Positions 39,434-53,790 of a stretch of DNA of 64,000 nt are shown piece by piece. The DNA is taken from contig JAMXBD010000209.1 in assembly GCA_024138025.1 (NCBI GenBank), positions 62,001 to 126,000 on the forward strand, written 5' to 3'. The notes under the pieces were generated by a model. That model was not told the origin of the DNA. It saw only the letters and a program-made list of their open reading frames with translations, and did no database searches. This DNA is from Combretum micranthum (lineage: Eukaryota; Streptophyta; Magnoliopsida; Myrtales; Combretaceae). The position numbers and the translations under genes were made by a program. Every line of letters begins with the position of its first letter. The stretch's first letter is position 1.

Positions 39434-42400
39434 ATGGATGGTTTTGATCTCGAATTGAAAGGATTAAGTCTCATCAATGAGGATGATTGCCTCATCGATT
39501 CTTTACACTTGTTTGATAATGATCTCTCAGGTTCTCTAGATCTTTTTTTTTTTCAATATTGGAGAATTTTATGCTGTGTTTTTTAGTTTACGTGTTCAAA
39601 TTTTCTCTAGGTCCTATGATCTTGTTTATCAAGTTCAAGATTCTCGGTTGTTTTGATGAATCTTGAATGTTCGAATCAGTAGAGTATGGTACGCACACTC
39701 AGTATGTTTTTCAAGTAAATTGATGGAATGGAATCGAAGTTGCTATAGCAACTGGAATTAAGATTAACTATGTTTAGGAATTGTTTCCGCTATGAAGAGT
39801 GTTTTAGCCATCAATTACAAATATTTCTAATTGATAGTGATATCGTAAGTTGGATCATTTACAAGCAGTCTTAAGTACATGATTTGGTCTTGACTTGATT
39901 TGTCTATACCTCACCGCATTTGAAATGTTAAGACACCTTTTCTACGTTAGGGTTTATGATTTAGAAAGGAATTCATCATGGATATCTGCTGTGAGAGAAT
40001 GTAATCCATGTTTTGAAGCAAAGATGGAGGATTTTGTTGGAAATTATGAGTATTTTTCCCCATCTATTTGTTCTTTTGTTACTGTTATTGATAACTTTTT
40101 GAGTTTTCTTTGTTTTGATGGGTAGGGATTCAAACAAATCCAGCTAGTTTCAAGGAAAAGGGTGATAAAATTTATGGAATGAAGATAGTAGTGTAAATAT
40201 CAACAAAATCCTCGAACAACTTTGTTCATGTGAAAGTGTTGGTGGTAGTGATGGAAAGTATAACTTGCGCCTAAGTTTGGATTGGGATAGTGCATTTTTC
40301 ACAAATGCTGGTATGAACTGTGAAATAAGAGATAGTGTCTCATTATTTTTATTTTTTTTCAATAGAAAAAGGAAAGGATTAATTCAAATTTGGGACTCAT
40401 GTTTTGATATATACCAACTTTAAACCCTAGGACTGCTAGATTCTGATGAACTGATGAATATAATAGAAGAAGCTAAGATGAAGAAAAAGAAAATGCTACC
40501 AATAATCTAGGATAGGACACAAAAATCAACAGATTCAACTTCAAGTCTCGGAAGTGATAGTTTTCCTATAGTAAGTCTTGAAAGTGGGCTGTTTGAAGAT
40601 ATAAGAGTTTCAATACATAAATCTAGTGGAGCATCTAATCCGAAAAGCACAAGCCGTAAGGTTAGAGTAGTGGTACCCAGGATGCTGGATGTAAACAGTA
40701 AGTTCCTTATCTTCTCTATGAACTTTAATAATTGAGCTGCAGAAGTATTTGAAACTCAGCACTGATTGGTAATATTTGTGATGTTTTTCTCTTGATAATT
40801 GTCATATACATGGTGTTAATATGCCCATGGCAACGGAAAATCTACTGCTTTTGAAAAACTATTCTTCATGGGTGGCTACTTATACTTTACCTTGTCTCTT
40901 TTAGCTCCGAAGAAGGTTGTAGTCGCCTCTCATGGCAAGGTAAGCTCAAGGCTTCATTAGAAGAGGATGCTGTGTATATGCTATTATCTAACTAGGAATT
41001 AAGTCATAGTTATGTACAATTAAAGCTTTTAAGTAATTTGGTTAGAAATTATTAAAATTTACTTTATGAAGATCTTATCATTGAAAAATTATAGTCCATA
41101 CATCTTTGTCAAACTGTAGTTGTGGTCATCCACCACAAACCTTAGCCATGTAATGGACTTTTCTTTTTCTTTTTCTTTCTTTTTTTTAAATATTATCATT
41201 CTGAGGTAATCTTCTTATATTTTTGTATTAGCTGCACATGTTTCTCTTTCATTGTTTGGTGTTCCATGACTTTCTGATTACCAAGTGTGTCTGCTCAACC
41301 CAATTTTGTTTGTGTGACATTTGTATCCGATCACAATCTATCATTTATCATCATGGGCTATGCTATTACTTGATGGGGTTTCAATGTCATTCAAACCTAA
41401 TACCACTCTCATTCCACTACTAATAGGCCATGGTATCATATGTACTGCCATTAGGTGGAGTTAGGTTGAAATCCTATCCTTTTTTCCTTTTTCAAAAAGA
41501 TCATGGCACAAGTGAAGATATTTGTGCTCACACAGTAATATGTATAGTGAGAGAGAGGTCATAAGCTTGTATGCTTGCATCATTTTTCTTTATAGAAACT
41601 TAGTTGATTCCAATGACAAAATTTGGTTAATGTGTTCGTAGTCCATGAAGGGAAAATTGCAAAATAATTATTGAATTATTCCTATTTTTATGAGTTTAAG
41701 ATTTGGATAAATTTCTCATGGACAATCCAAATTTTACAACTACTTCTCAATGGAATTTCTGCCAAGTTTTTTATTTTATTTTTTTAAGTTACAGTTGAAT
41801 TCAAGGCCCCCCTCTAAAAAGCTTAGTTTTGGAACAGCAAGTACAAGGAAGATTACAACGTATGTTATAACTTTGCCACAAGTTCCACAACTATAGGTAT
41901 ATATTGGCAAATTGAATTTTTCTTTACATCTTTTATGATAATTGATGATTTGTAATTTCTTCAATTACTAGGTATTTCAAACTTTTATCTTATTTTAGAG
42001 ATTTATACTAGGTACACGTGTGCTTTCACATTACAGTGTCTTGGAGAAGTATTAGTTTTAAGAATTGGTCTAACATGATTTTATCCCCCTTAAAAAGGCA
42101 AAACTATGGCTAAAGCTGGTGCTTCTGTGCAATTGCTCCAAGGGCAACCAAAGTTGGGTAAGGAAAGTCTTGCATCAACATCAACTAACAGGGACTCTAC
42201 AAGTGGTATTCACATCAAAGAAGAAAAGGATAATGAAAGAAATGCGATTAATAAGTCGTTATGTTTTAAGAGGAGACATTTTTTTATCCTTTTGTTTTTT
42301 AATCTCATCTCTTAGCTAATTGTTAAAGTTTGCAGGTAAAAGCACCTTGGTATCTAAAGTTCACAATGATATCTGTGGTTCTCGAAGCATTATGCCCAAG

Positions 42401-43885
42401 CCTAAGCCATCCTATAGATCTTCTCCAAGTTCTATTGTGAGAAAGGAACCAACAACTTCTTGTTCCTCACTTGACAGCTCTGGCAGTGCTTTATCTGAGA
42501 AGCTAGTAAAATCTGCTTTGAACACCAGTGGTAAAAGTGTTAACTCCAAAACTAGGAGCTCTAATTCTGCCTGTCCAACCCATCAAGCTCCATAAAAAAG
42601 CAGCTAACCTAGTGTTTCCCGTCCATCAGCTTATCTAAGGTCTACAGACACTCACTCGTCTAACATATCACCTACCAGTTCCATCGATGAATGGTTTGTA
42701 GAGTGTTGTTTATCATCCTCAACAGTCAACCAAAGATCAAATAGTTCACAAACTAGCTTTGATACTAATAGTTTTAGCAATATTGTACATGCAAATGGTG
42801 ACTTATCTTAAGATTTAGAACGTCAAATAAATTTACATGAGAAGCACTTAGTTGGAGTTAAAGGAGAGAAAATTGTTGCTCCACAAGTGCATGCAAAGAA
42901 TAATTTAGCAGCAGAAGGAGCGCTTCTTCTAAATTCAATGAAACCTACTGGCTTTAAGGTGCCATTGCCAAAAATTGGCTTTTTTGATGGAGTATGTTCT
43001 TTGGTTTCCTTTATGGCTTTTTATAGTGATTTATGAGGTAAGTCAAGCCTTTTCTCAAGTGGTAGTCTGATTTCCATATCTTTGTGGTTAGGTGAAATCT
43101 AGGTGTTGCCTTAATAGCAGCAGGCTGTCAAACTCTATCATCTTTAGTGGCTCTCTTAAAGCTGAAGCAGGTGTTAATCCACATGGTGACTTAACTATGG
43201 GAAAGGCTAGTAGACTCCCATCCACAAGAATGTTAGGGACCGCAGCTATTGTTAGACCTGATAGCAAGCAAATGCAATCAAGTATGATGCCATAGTCACA
43301 TGAACCTTCAAATGTTGTAGCAAAGGTTGCTACTGCTTTAGGGGGTTGTTCTCCAATCACATCTGCAACGTTTCAAAATGGGATGCATCGTAAGTTCAAG
43401 GATGAGAGTCAGTTGAAAGTCCATGGACTTGAAGCTAAAAGATGTGATGGAGGTATGAATAACCTAGCTGCTGGTTCTATAGAAAATCACAATACAAGAG
43501 ATGGCAAGAAATTAGAAATTCAATTTATAGACCTTGCAAAGATGGTTAAAGTGACTTCCATTGGTCATGGATTTGACTTTACTTCAATTGAAACCACAAC
43601 CAAGAATGAGGATAAGGGATCGGCTACTAATGAAATTGGATTATGCAGAAATTTTGGAAGTTCACTGAATACTGAAATGCTAATAAGTGATGATTCTTCT
43701 ATTTCATGTCAAGGGGTTCCTAAGCATCCTGGCCCAGGGATCTAGTTTTTGGCCCAAAGAAGTCTTTAAATATTTCATCAAAAATTATTTCTTCCTATTC
43801 ACCAAAAAAACCCATAGTTGTTAGGGGTAGGGTACCTTTCGTAGTGAAAGATTCCTTAACAAACATGGAACACTGTTTTGATTTC
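39434..43885 (+). pseudogene. Ser-rich gene, copy 2 (broken)
   Basis: The same eight-exon layout as copy 1 can be followed: 39434-39530, 40126-40310, 40431-40697, 40905-40939, 41795-41896, 42098 to about 42250, 42336-42991 and 43092 to about 43885. Damage is extensive. Exon 2 has lost one base after the GGAATG motif (near 40179) and reads into TAA. In-frame stops are TAG 40508-40510, TAG 41894-41896, TAA 42593-42595 and TAA 42809-42811. Exon 6 is one base short at its start, and the intron-6 donor GTAAGT has become ATAAGT. Exon 8 keeps frames for VKSRCCLNSSRLSNS and for a 120-residue stretch at 43383-43745. The last exon is cut and fused to copy 3. It cannot encode the full protein. Confidence 0.85.
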
Positions 43886-45905
43886 TCAAATGCTGGTATG
43901 AACTATGAAGATGGCGGTACAAATATAAACGAAACGTCCGAACAGCTTTGGTCATGTGAAAGTACAGTGCTAGTGATGGAAAGTATAACTTGCACCTAAT
44001 TTTGGATTAGGATAGCGCATTTTACACGAATGCTGGGATAATTGTGAAATAAGGGATAGTGTGTCATCATTTTTTTTTTTTTTTTTTTTTTTCTAATAGA
44101 GGAAAAGAATAATTAATTTAAGACTCGTTTTTTATATATACCAACTTTAAACCCTAGAATTGTTGGATTTTGAAGAACTGACAAGTATAATAGAAGAAGT
44201 TGTGATGATGAAAAAGCAAGCACTACCAATAATCTAAGATGGACATAAAAATAAATGGATTCAATTTCAAGTCTCCGAACAAATAGTTTTTGTACAGCAA
44301 GTATAGTAAGTCTTGAAAGTGGTTGTTTGAAGATATAAGAGCTTAGATACAGAAATCTAGTATAACATCTAATACAAAAAGCATGAGCCATAAGGCTGGA
44401 GTAGTGGTACTAAGGATGCCTGATGTAAATAGTAAGTTCCTTATCTTTTCTATGAACTTTGAGAATTGAGCTGAAGAAGTGTTTGGAGCTTAGCATTAAT
44501 TGGTCATATCTATGATGTTTTTCTCTTATTAATTGCCACATACATCATGTTAATATGCCAATGGCAATGGAAATTTTACTACTTTTGAAAAACTATTCTT
44601 CGTAGGTGATCACTTATACTTTGCCTTATCTTTTTTAGCTCCGAAGAAGGTTGCGGTCACTTCTCATGGCAAGGTGAGCTCAAGGATTCATTAGAAGAGG
44701 ATGTTGTGCATATGCTATTATCTAAATAGGAATTAAGCAATACCTATGTACAATTAAAGCTTTTAGGGAATTTGGTTAGAAGTTATTACATTTACTTTGT
44801 GAAGATCTTATCTTTGAAAAATTATGGTCCATTCATCTTTGTCAAACCCTAGTTGTAGTCATCTACCAAAAACCCTAGCCATGTAATGGGCTTTTCTTTT
44901 TTGTTATTTTAGAGACTTATACTAGGCACATGTATGCTTTTCCATTACAGTATCCTAGAGAAGCATTAGTTTTAAGAATCGATTTGACATGATTTTTTCC
45001 CTTTAAAAAGGGCAAGGCTATGGCTAAAGCTGGTGCATTAGTGCAATTGCTTCAAAGGCAACCAAAGTTGGGTAAGAAAAGTCTTGCATCAACATCGACT
45101 AAGAAGGATTCCATATGTGGTATTCACATCAAAGCAGAAAAGGATGATGGAAGAAATGCAATTGGTAAGTTGTTAGGTTTTAAGAGAAGACATTTGTTTT
45201 TTCCTTTTGTTTTTTAATATCATCTTTTAGCTAATTGTTAAACTTTGCAGGTAGAAGGGCCTCATTATCTAGAGTATGAAATGTTATTGGTGGTTCTTAG
45301 AGCATTATGCCTAAGTCTAAGCCATCATGTAGATCTTCTCCAAGTTTTGTTGGGAGTAAGAAACCAACTACTTCTTTTTCCTCGCTTGACAACTATAGTA
45401 GCGCCTTATCTAAGAAGCTAGAAAAATCATCTTTGAAAACCAAAGGTAAAAGTGTTAACTCCAAAACTAGGAACTCTAGTTCCGCTTGTCCAACTCTTCA
45501 AGCTCCATCAAAAAGCAGCCAGCCTAGTGTTTCCTGTTTGTCAGCTTATCTAAGGTCTGCAGCCACGCACTCATCTAACATATCACCTGTCAGTTCCACT
45601 AGTGAATGGTCTGTAGAGTCCTATTCATCATCTTCAACAGTCAACCAACGATCAAATATTTCACAAGCTAGCTTTGATACTAGTAGTTCTAGCAATGTTG
45701 TGCATGTAAATGGTGACTTATCTCGGGATTTGGAACGTCAGATAAATTCACATGAGAAACACTTAGTTGGAGTTGAAAGAGAGGAAATTCCTAGCCCACA
45801 AGAGCATGCAAAGAATAATTCTGTAGCAGGGGGTATGCTCCTTCTAAATTCAATGAAACCCACTAGCTTTAGGATGCCATTGCCAATATTTGGCTTTTTG
45901 ATGGA
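43886..45905 (+). pseudogene. Ser-rich gene, copy 3 (partial, fused to copy 2)
   Basis: This copy starts abruptly inside exon 8 of copy 2 with exon-2 sequence. Recognisable parts are an exon-2 fragment near 43910-44031, exon 3 at 44158-44431, exon 4 at 44639-44673, exon 6 at 45011-45164 and exon 7 at 45251-45905. Exon 1, exon 5 and exon 8 are absent. Exon 7 has two in-frame stops (TGA 45277-45279, TAG 45298-45300), after which an open frame from 45307 keeps the Ser-rich region, including QINSHEKHLVGVE. That frame is the one copy 1 loses at 13015. The copy ends by running into the shared 3' flank; the long open frame to 46182 is read-through into that flank. Confidence 0.85.
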
Positions 45906-47800
45906 GTATGTTCTTCGGTTTCCTCTTATAGCTTTTACCCAAAAATTGATAGATCATTACTCTAAAATGGTATTAATAATGAATCAATTTCTATACAAAA
46001 ATCTACATCTTTTTTATTTCTCATATTGTCCCCAAAAAGATAAGCTCATTTACTTGACAAAATCATTGCTCCTTGAAAAAGTCACTTTGATTTCTTGCAA
46101 CAAATCAACAACCACATCAACATTAAATCAATTCCACAAAAATCCATATATGATCCAACACTTAAATGATAACAAATATTGAAGATAATATCCACATAGA
46201 TGGGAAGTTATCCAATAACTAATTATGAAGATCAAATTATAGATAATGAAATAAGAGAGAGAAGCAGGAGGACTCGATATGGTGGAATTGAGCGAGATGG
46301 AGAAAATTAACAACTAATGTAAACCCTATCAGGCAAAGAGAGAGAGAAAGAGAGAGAATGAAGGTTTTAATTTCTTAGGGTTAGGGTTTAAATTGAATTT
46401 TTACTTTGTTGTTTTATTTTAAATTATATTAAACTTTGGTGGATTTAGGTTCTCGTTGGGTCATTATTATGATTTGTACTTGACCCTAAACCTTATAGGG
46501 CTAATAAACCTGTTCCAAAATACTATTGAGTTTTCAGCGTGTTGAGTAGGTTGTGTACCCCATAATAATCTGCCTAATTGCATCCCTTCTCAAAACTGTA
46601 TTCTCGACACATATGGGAAACTTTTGCAGCTATGAATTTCACCAGTTGAATGATCCTTTCTTTTACATAAGATTGAACTAATTATCAATGAAATGAACAC
46701 AACGCAAGTAATATTCTTGTGACATAGCCATTTGGCTTGGTCAAGATAAAATTTCAAGCCATCCTTTTGGCATTTGCAATTCAAAGCCCACTTGATAATT
46801 ACTAATTTAGACAAGTTTTCTCACATTAGACCTAAGGTTTTTATCTTTCGACGTCATTATCAATTCTCCGTTTCCTTCTTTTCCTCATTCACCAGCCAAA
46901 ATCAAAACTAGGCAACATTGATACTACATCAATCAACTTCATTATTATGTCAACCTTTGACTAGCTTCTCAAGTTATTCTACATTCTTCTCCAATTCCTT
47001 CTTTGTGTTTCCCTTTCTTCAAAGGATTCATTCTCAACCTTTGGAAATCCAACAACGAATCTAAATAAAATGGCCCAATTCTAAAGACATTCTAGTTTCT
47101 CATCCTCTCTTCTAGAATTTGTTTTGCTTTCTCTTCTTCAACATATATCTTAAAATAGTTATTCCCAAGAAAGCTAAAGAGAAATCAAAACCCAAACTCC
47201 GGGTTTTATGTACAAAGAATCGAAAGATGTATTGAAGATTTGACTTATTGGTTATAAAACACCAAGAAATGATAGTATAAAAACCTCATAAGAAAAGTGT
47301 TCTTGATAAGTTTAATAGTTCTTAAGAGAATTAAACATAATTATTCTTGGATAGCTGAAATGTAGAACCTTATATGATATATGCTTGTAGATTGATTGAT
47401 CATATTTTTAGGATATGGTACTCAATAAATAATATCTTTGCTTCTAAGTACTTGGATTGATATAAAAGCTATGACATGCTCGAGACGCTCAAACTTTCAA
47501 CTATCCAACAAGGTGGAACTTGACCTTAAAAAATTCTCATAAGAGCCCTAAAGGTCGGAAAGGGTTTGATCGCAGTTCATAACATCTATATTAATATCTC
47601 CAATCCTAACATTGGTCAATTGGTAAGTAGAGACTAAAAACCATGCAAGAATATGTAGAAAGTTCTAAAGGCTAAGGCCTTCTTTAGATTGACAAATCCT
47701 TTGTTTCTATTACCTTATAAGAAAATGTTGTGCATCCCTAACTTGTTGACATCTTAGATGTGTTGGGTAAATATGTTGGTGATTCAATGTTCTACTTTGA
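45906..47800. repeat. 3' part of the duplicated block (copy near 15420-17330)
   Basis: Collinear with 15420-17330 and slightly diverged. At 46100-46125 it carries the uninterrupted version of the site where copy 1 has a poly(A) micro-insertion (15610-15635). No intact gene is seen. Confidence 0.6.
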
Positions 47801-48509
47801 TTTTTGACATTTGCAATTCAAAGTCCACCTGATAAATACTAATTCAAACAAGTTTTCTCACATTAAACCTGAGGTTTTTATCTTTTCTACATCATTCTCA
47901 ATTCTCCATTTCCTTCTTTTCCTCATTCACCAACCAAAATCAAAACTAGGCAACATTGATACTATGTTAATTAACTTCATGTTAAAATAACTTGGGTTTA
48001 TATTAAAAAACTTGTTGAAAATTGTTGTAAAATTACATTTAAAAAATTTATAAAAAAAATATAAAAGAGCATATGTTAATTGTTATGAAATTGGTACAAA
48101 ACAAGAAAACAAAGTTAAGGACTTAAAGTAGAAGCAAAACGTTAAACGAAAGATATTAAATACCAAGTATGGTATTAGTAAACAGATATGCAATTTGCTA
48201 GAAAAGTGGCAAGTGGAAAAGAAACTAAAAGTCATTTCAGCATAATAATAAAGAATCTTATTTAAAAAATCAAAATGAGGTATGCAAATTATTAAGAAAA
48301 ATGTTATAGAGTTATTAAAAATAAATAAATAAGGTTGGTGTGCAAATGGCTAAATATTATTTCAACACTGACTAGGAAAATGAAAAAAAGAAAAAGAATG
48401 AAAACAAAAGCCTTTGTGTTGCCTACATGCTGATGTATTCGTGCATGAGTAGCCCACGAACTTGTGCCTCACGTGTCCATATTCACATGCTTAGGCCTAT
48501 ATGTGCATG
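47800..48509. other. Third copy of a block fragment, then AT-rich DNA
   Basis: 47800-47980 repeats sequence found at 46765-46945, giving a short tandem extension of the duplicated block. 47980-48509 is A-rich DNA with no gene that I can support. Confidence 0.55.
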
Positions 48510-50695
48510 TGTCATGATTCAAGAGTTGAGTGCCTGGTGGGAATATTCAACTCGGGTATGCAGCATGGTGAATGACATCAGTAGAGTAGTTTGTTCGGAG
48601 ATTGGATTAACTTTGAAAGCGGCTTTGGCCTTCTATGAACAAATTGGTCGGAAGCTGATGCCACTCTCTTAATGAGGCCACAATAGGGTGAAACTAGTTA
48701 GAACAGTTGGACCTTCTAAACATATGGAGGATTGTGACAAAGCCAAGATGGCACTTTTTATGAGAATAATGGGCTTGGAGCAGACCTGGGAAAATAAGAG
48801 AAGAGAAGGCTAGTTCGCCATCCAAAATAACAATAAACGATGATATAAATGATGGCCAACTATTGCACAAGCACTCTAGGAGTGGAGAACCTCCTGTCTT
48901 ATGATAAGTGGTATTAGAACTAAAGTTTCAGCCTTCGTGGTCTGCTTAAATGCTATCCATTATACTATTATACTCAATGCGTGGGTAGTTCTTGTTGTCA
49001 AGTTGCTAGAGGGGCAGTTGTGTCACAGGTTGGGGTTTGGAACAAGAGTGCACCCAAATATATGAAAAAGGTACTTTAGTAGGCAAATCTTTACGTTAAG
49101 CAACTCAATAAGAAGTGATCTTGGAGGATAGAAGAATCGGTGAGGGTGAGAGGATGCTTGTGGAAGCCCGTCTTGGTGGGAAGATCTTGGGTGGGTTGAC
49201 AATGAGTAGAGAAGGGTTAGTAATCTTGTAGGAGAGGGTAGTGGCGAAAAATGTCATGATATGGATGGGAGAATGTCACGGTCCAAGAATTGACAACTTG
49301 GGAATTTCATTAATAAGGTGGTTTGTTAGGGATTGAGTTAACTCTGAAGGTAGGTTTGTTCAATTCTAGGGCTAATATGCACATCAATGACTTCAAGATA
49401 ATTTTTACTTTGATACTTTCATAAATTTGTAGAACTCAAAAAATGAAAATTGTAGATCTTCCTCTTATCTTTCCATAGAATTTTGAATCAAGTTAAATGG
49501 AGCTCATATGAGAGAGATGTACCCAATTTATAGAATTTGTTGAAATATGAATCAAGATGTCGAGAATTTTGGCGAACATAAAACATAGTACTTGAATATC
49601 TCTTTATTAACTTTCCATTGCATCTTGGATTGCATCAAACAGAGCTCGGATAAGAGAGATATGTTCAATTTTTAAAACAGTGTCAAGACTGCTCTAGAAT
49701 CTATCCATGTACAATTGTAAAAATCAAGTTTGACATGCTTGGATTGGTGTGCCAAGTGTAGTGTTTAGTTTGCTCGGCATGGGGTGCTCAAGTTGGAGCT
49801 CTTTCTAGCTTTAAGTTTGTCAAGTATTGGTTGTTCAGTTGATTTAATTGCTGCAACATCTCATTCTTCAACTTGATTTTGCTACATGTCAAGAACCCTT
49901 GTTTATGAATTCAAATGAGGTTGCCAAAACTACAACTCACAACTTGTCTTAACTCTAGTCATAACTCTTTCATCTATCTAACTTGGGATATCAAGCTATT
50001 AGCATTTAGCTGTGATTTTGAATTAAGAGTAGCTTTTTACATTAGTTCATATGTGTTATAAATTAAAACCGAAAAATATTTGCTTATAAGCTTTTATTTT
50101 AGCACATCAAATATCGACTCATCTTAGTCATGGAATGGCATAAAAGTATTGACAAGTGTTTAATTTCCAATTCTAAAATGAGATGCGAATTCCAACTATG
50201 AAGAGTGAAAACTCAACAAGTAGTGCAAAACTAGGACAAAAACTGATGAGTATGAACAAGCTATTGGAAGTCCAATCTTGATCCTTTTTTATCTTCTTAT
50301 GCAACTTAATCCAAAAGTGCTTGTTTGACAATTTTTAAGTTAATTTTGTGCTAAAAACTCAACAACATGCACGAAAGTGTGTTAATAAGGATTAGATAAA
50401 TGTGTAAAATTACACATTTATTACCTATCATGATTAAACTAATTCGTAGCTAATGTCGCTTTTGTGATGAGGTCACAATAAGTCGAAACTAGTTTGAACA
50501 ATTGAGTCTCCTAAATATATAGAGGATTTTGGCAAGATGACGCTCCTTATGAGAATGTTGGGCTCATAACAAACTTAGGAAAATCAAGGAAGAGAAGGCT
50601 GACTCGTCACTCAAAATAACAATAATTAATGATATGAGGGATAACCGAGTACCGCATGAAAACTTTAGGAGGGGAGAACCTCTTGTTCCATGACA
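48510..50695 (+). mobile_element. Compact LTR retrotransposon with PBS and PPT
   Basis: The 5' LTR is 48510-48906 and starts TGTCATGATTCAAG. A primer-binding-like TGGTATTAGAAC (48909-48920) follows, close to the initiator-Met tRNA type TGGTATCAGAGC. The internal part is only about 365 bases and has no reading frame. A polypurine tract GGATGGGAGAA (49263-49273) abuts the 3' LTR (49274-50695), which starts TGTCACGGTCCAAG and ends CCATGACA. The flanks share CATG. The 3' LTR is about 1.42 kb; the 5' LTR lacks about 1 kb from its middle, keeping both ends (compare 48660-48905 with 50455-50695). It is non-autonomous and old. Confidence 0.75.
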
Positions 50696-52240
50696 CATGC
50701 TCATGCTCTTATATTTTGTTCGAATGGGCATGACTTTATTTATGCTTATGCATGCATGCCTATTTCTTTAGCCCATTTACTAGGTCTAACCATGGGCATT
50801 AACAGTTAGTTTTTTATTGTAAGAAATGAATAAAATAAGAGAAATTAGATGTCATAATTCACATGCATTGTATGCGATTTCCATGGTATAAGATAAGGAT
50901 ATCTGTAATATCTATTATTTGGTATAAATTAAGTATAGCATAATTATAAGAAATTTGAGTTTTCCAATGAAAAGATAATTTGTCTTATTCTCCACATGAT
51001 GTTATATTTTTGCTTCAAATTTCTCCAGCACTCTTATGGATTATCGTCCAGTATAAAAGTCCATTACAATAACCAAAGAAGGGATTAGGATTTTTGTTTA
51101 ATTTAGTCCTATAAATTTATACAAAGCAAATGCCCCTAAACATGACATGTCCGATTCTCTTTTGGTCAAATCGTTTCTTTTTTCTTCAATATTTCTCATA
51201 ATTAAAACCTTATAATTTTTTACACTAATTTTTACACTAATAGCTCTAGTTTCGGCTAATGGCAGAAGATAAAGCTCGTAGTTTACGCTAAGGAGAATGT
51301 CAAATGAAAACGGAATTGATAATTTCCAATTTTGAAATGAAGGAAATCCAAATTTTTGTTTTCATTACCATATTCCCTGGTTGCTAAGCATCATTAGTGA
51401 TGAACGACTAATGCTGTCGTTTTTTATTATTACCTAATACTAAAAACCACTATATCCGCAACTTCATAAGACTACAAGCGATAATACTTGACAATTACAT
51501 AAAACCCACACACACACAACGCGCGCGCGCTCGCACCCACACACAGAAGTTAGAAAATTGTCTCCTCAATATAAAACAGCCTAATATAGATTTGGCAGAA
51601 CCAAGGTTTAGGTTTGATGCTTGCTAAAAGCAGCAATACAGAGAAATGAAAAAAATACAAGTTTATAGTTCCTAAAAATAACCCTCCTTGTGCCGTCTCA
51701 GTGCATTATGGCAAGAGCTCTCCTACTCTGTTCATATCATTTCAAGAATTATAACACTGGTTGCTGGGTTTTCTTCATTCTATAGGTTCAACTTTCAAGT
51801 GAAGGAGAAAGAAGAGCAAGGTCAGGAAAGATTCCCAGCCCCATGCACAGTTTGAATATCTCAGTAAACATAAAAATCCAGCAAGTAGGAACTAAGAAGG
51901 CCTAGTTGGTAAATGGGGCAAAGCCAGGATGAATAGTACTCTACTCTCACTTTGTCCAACATGAGTACTAGGTAGGTATGAACACAGCACCAAATTATAT
52001 AGCTATCACTTTGGACAAAGTGAGAGTTACCTTATAACTCGATGCCATTTAGCTGCCTATGTTTGACCACAGCACCTAATGTAAAGCTTTTAGAGATTAT
52101 CTCTGGTGGAGCAAACACATAATCATCTAAGTCATAAAGACAAACGACAAAAATAAGAACTGCCCACAAAATTGTACAGTATCTATCACAAAAGCCTCAA
52201 ATACTATCAAGTCCACATAGTAACTAGCTCTACCATAAAT
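50696..52240. other. Intergenic DNA and 3' flank of RPS23-B
   Basis: Holds a mixed (CA)n/(CG)n microsatellite (51506-51546) and a 17-bp perfect inverted repeat (51943-51959 with 52011-52027). No other gene is supported. The RPS23-B transcript should end somewhere in the upper part of this stretch. Confidence 0.5.
51506..51546. repeat. CA/CG microsatellite
   Basis: CACACACACAACGCGCGCGC is followed by TCGCACCCACACACAG. It is an alternating purine-pyrimidine tract of about 40 bases. Confidence 0.9.
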
Positions 52241-53572
<1,332 letters not shown>

Positions 53573-53790
53573 GATTGCAGCAGTGAGACTTGTCCTACTA
53601 CTAGGCGAGCGGCGAAGAGGTCGACAAGAGATGGGAGGAACAGAGAGTGAAAGGGAGAGAACAGAGTACGTGCGAGAGAATTCGATGAAGAGACAGGGAT
53701 AAGGGAGCAAGGATTCTTTGCTCTGGATTTTTTTGTTTTTGGTCAATAACAGAGGATTTTTTGTTTGTTTAAATATTTTCACTACTTCAA
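53573..53790 (-). promoter_or_regulatory. Upstream region of RPS23-B, without telo-box or site II
   Basis: This purine-rich leader (AGAGAGTGAAAGGGAGAG near 53642) occupies the position where copy A has its telo-box. I find no AAACCCTAA and no TGGGCC or GGCCCA within about 220 bases of the ATG. A GAA trinucleotide run (53502-53519) lies inside intron 1. Confidence 0.4.

Noticed and set aside
45906..46182. Continuation of the copy-3 open frame
   Set aside because: It is read-through from exon 7 into the 3' flank after loss of exon 8, not conserved coding sequence.
48427..48672. 81-codon open frame
   Set aside because: It straddles the start of the 5' LTR at 48510.
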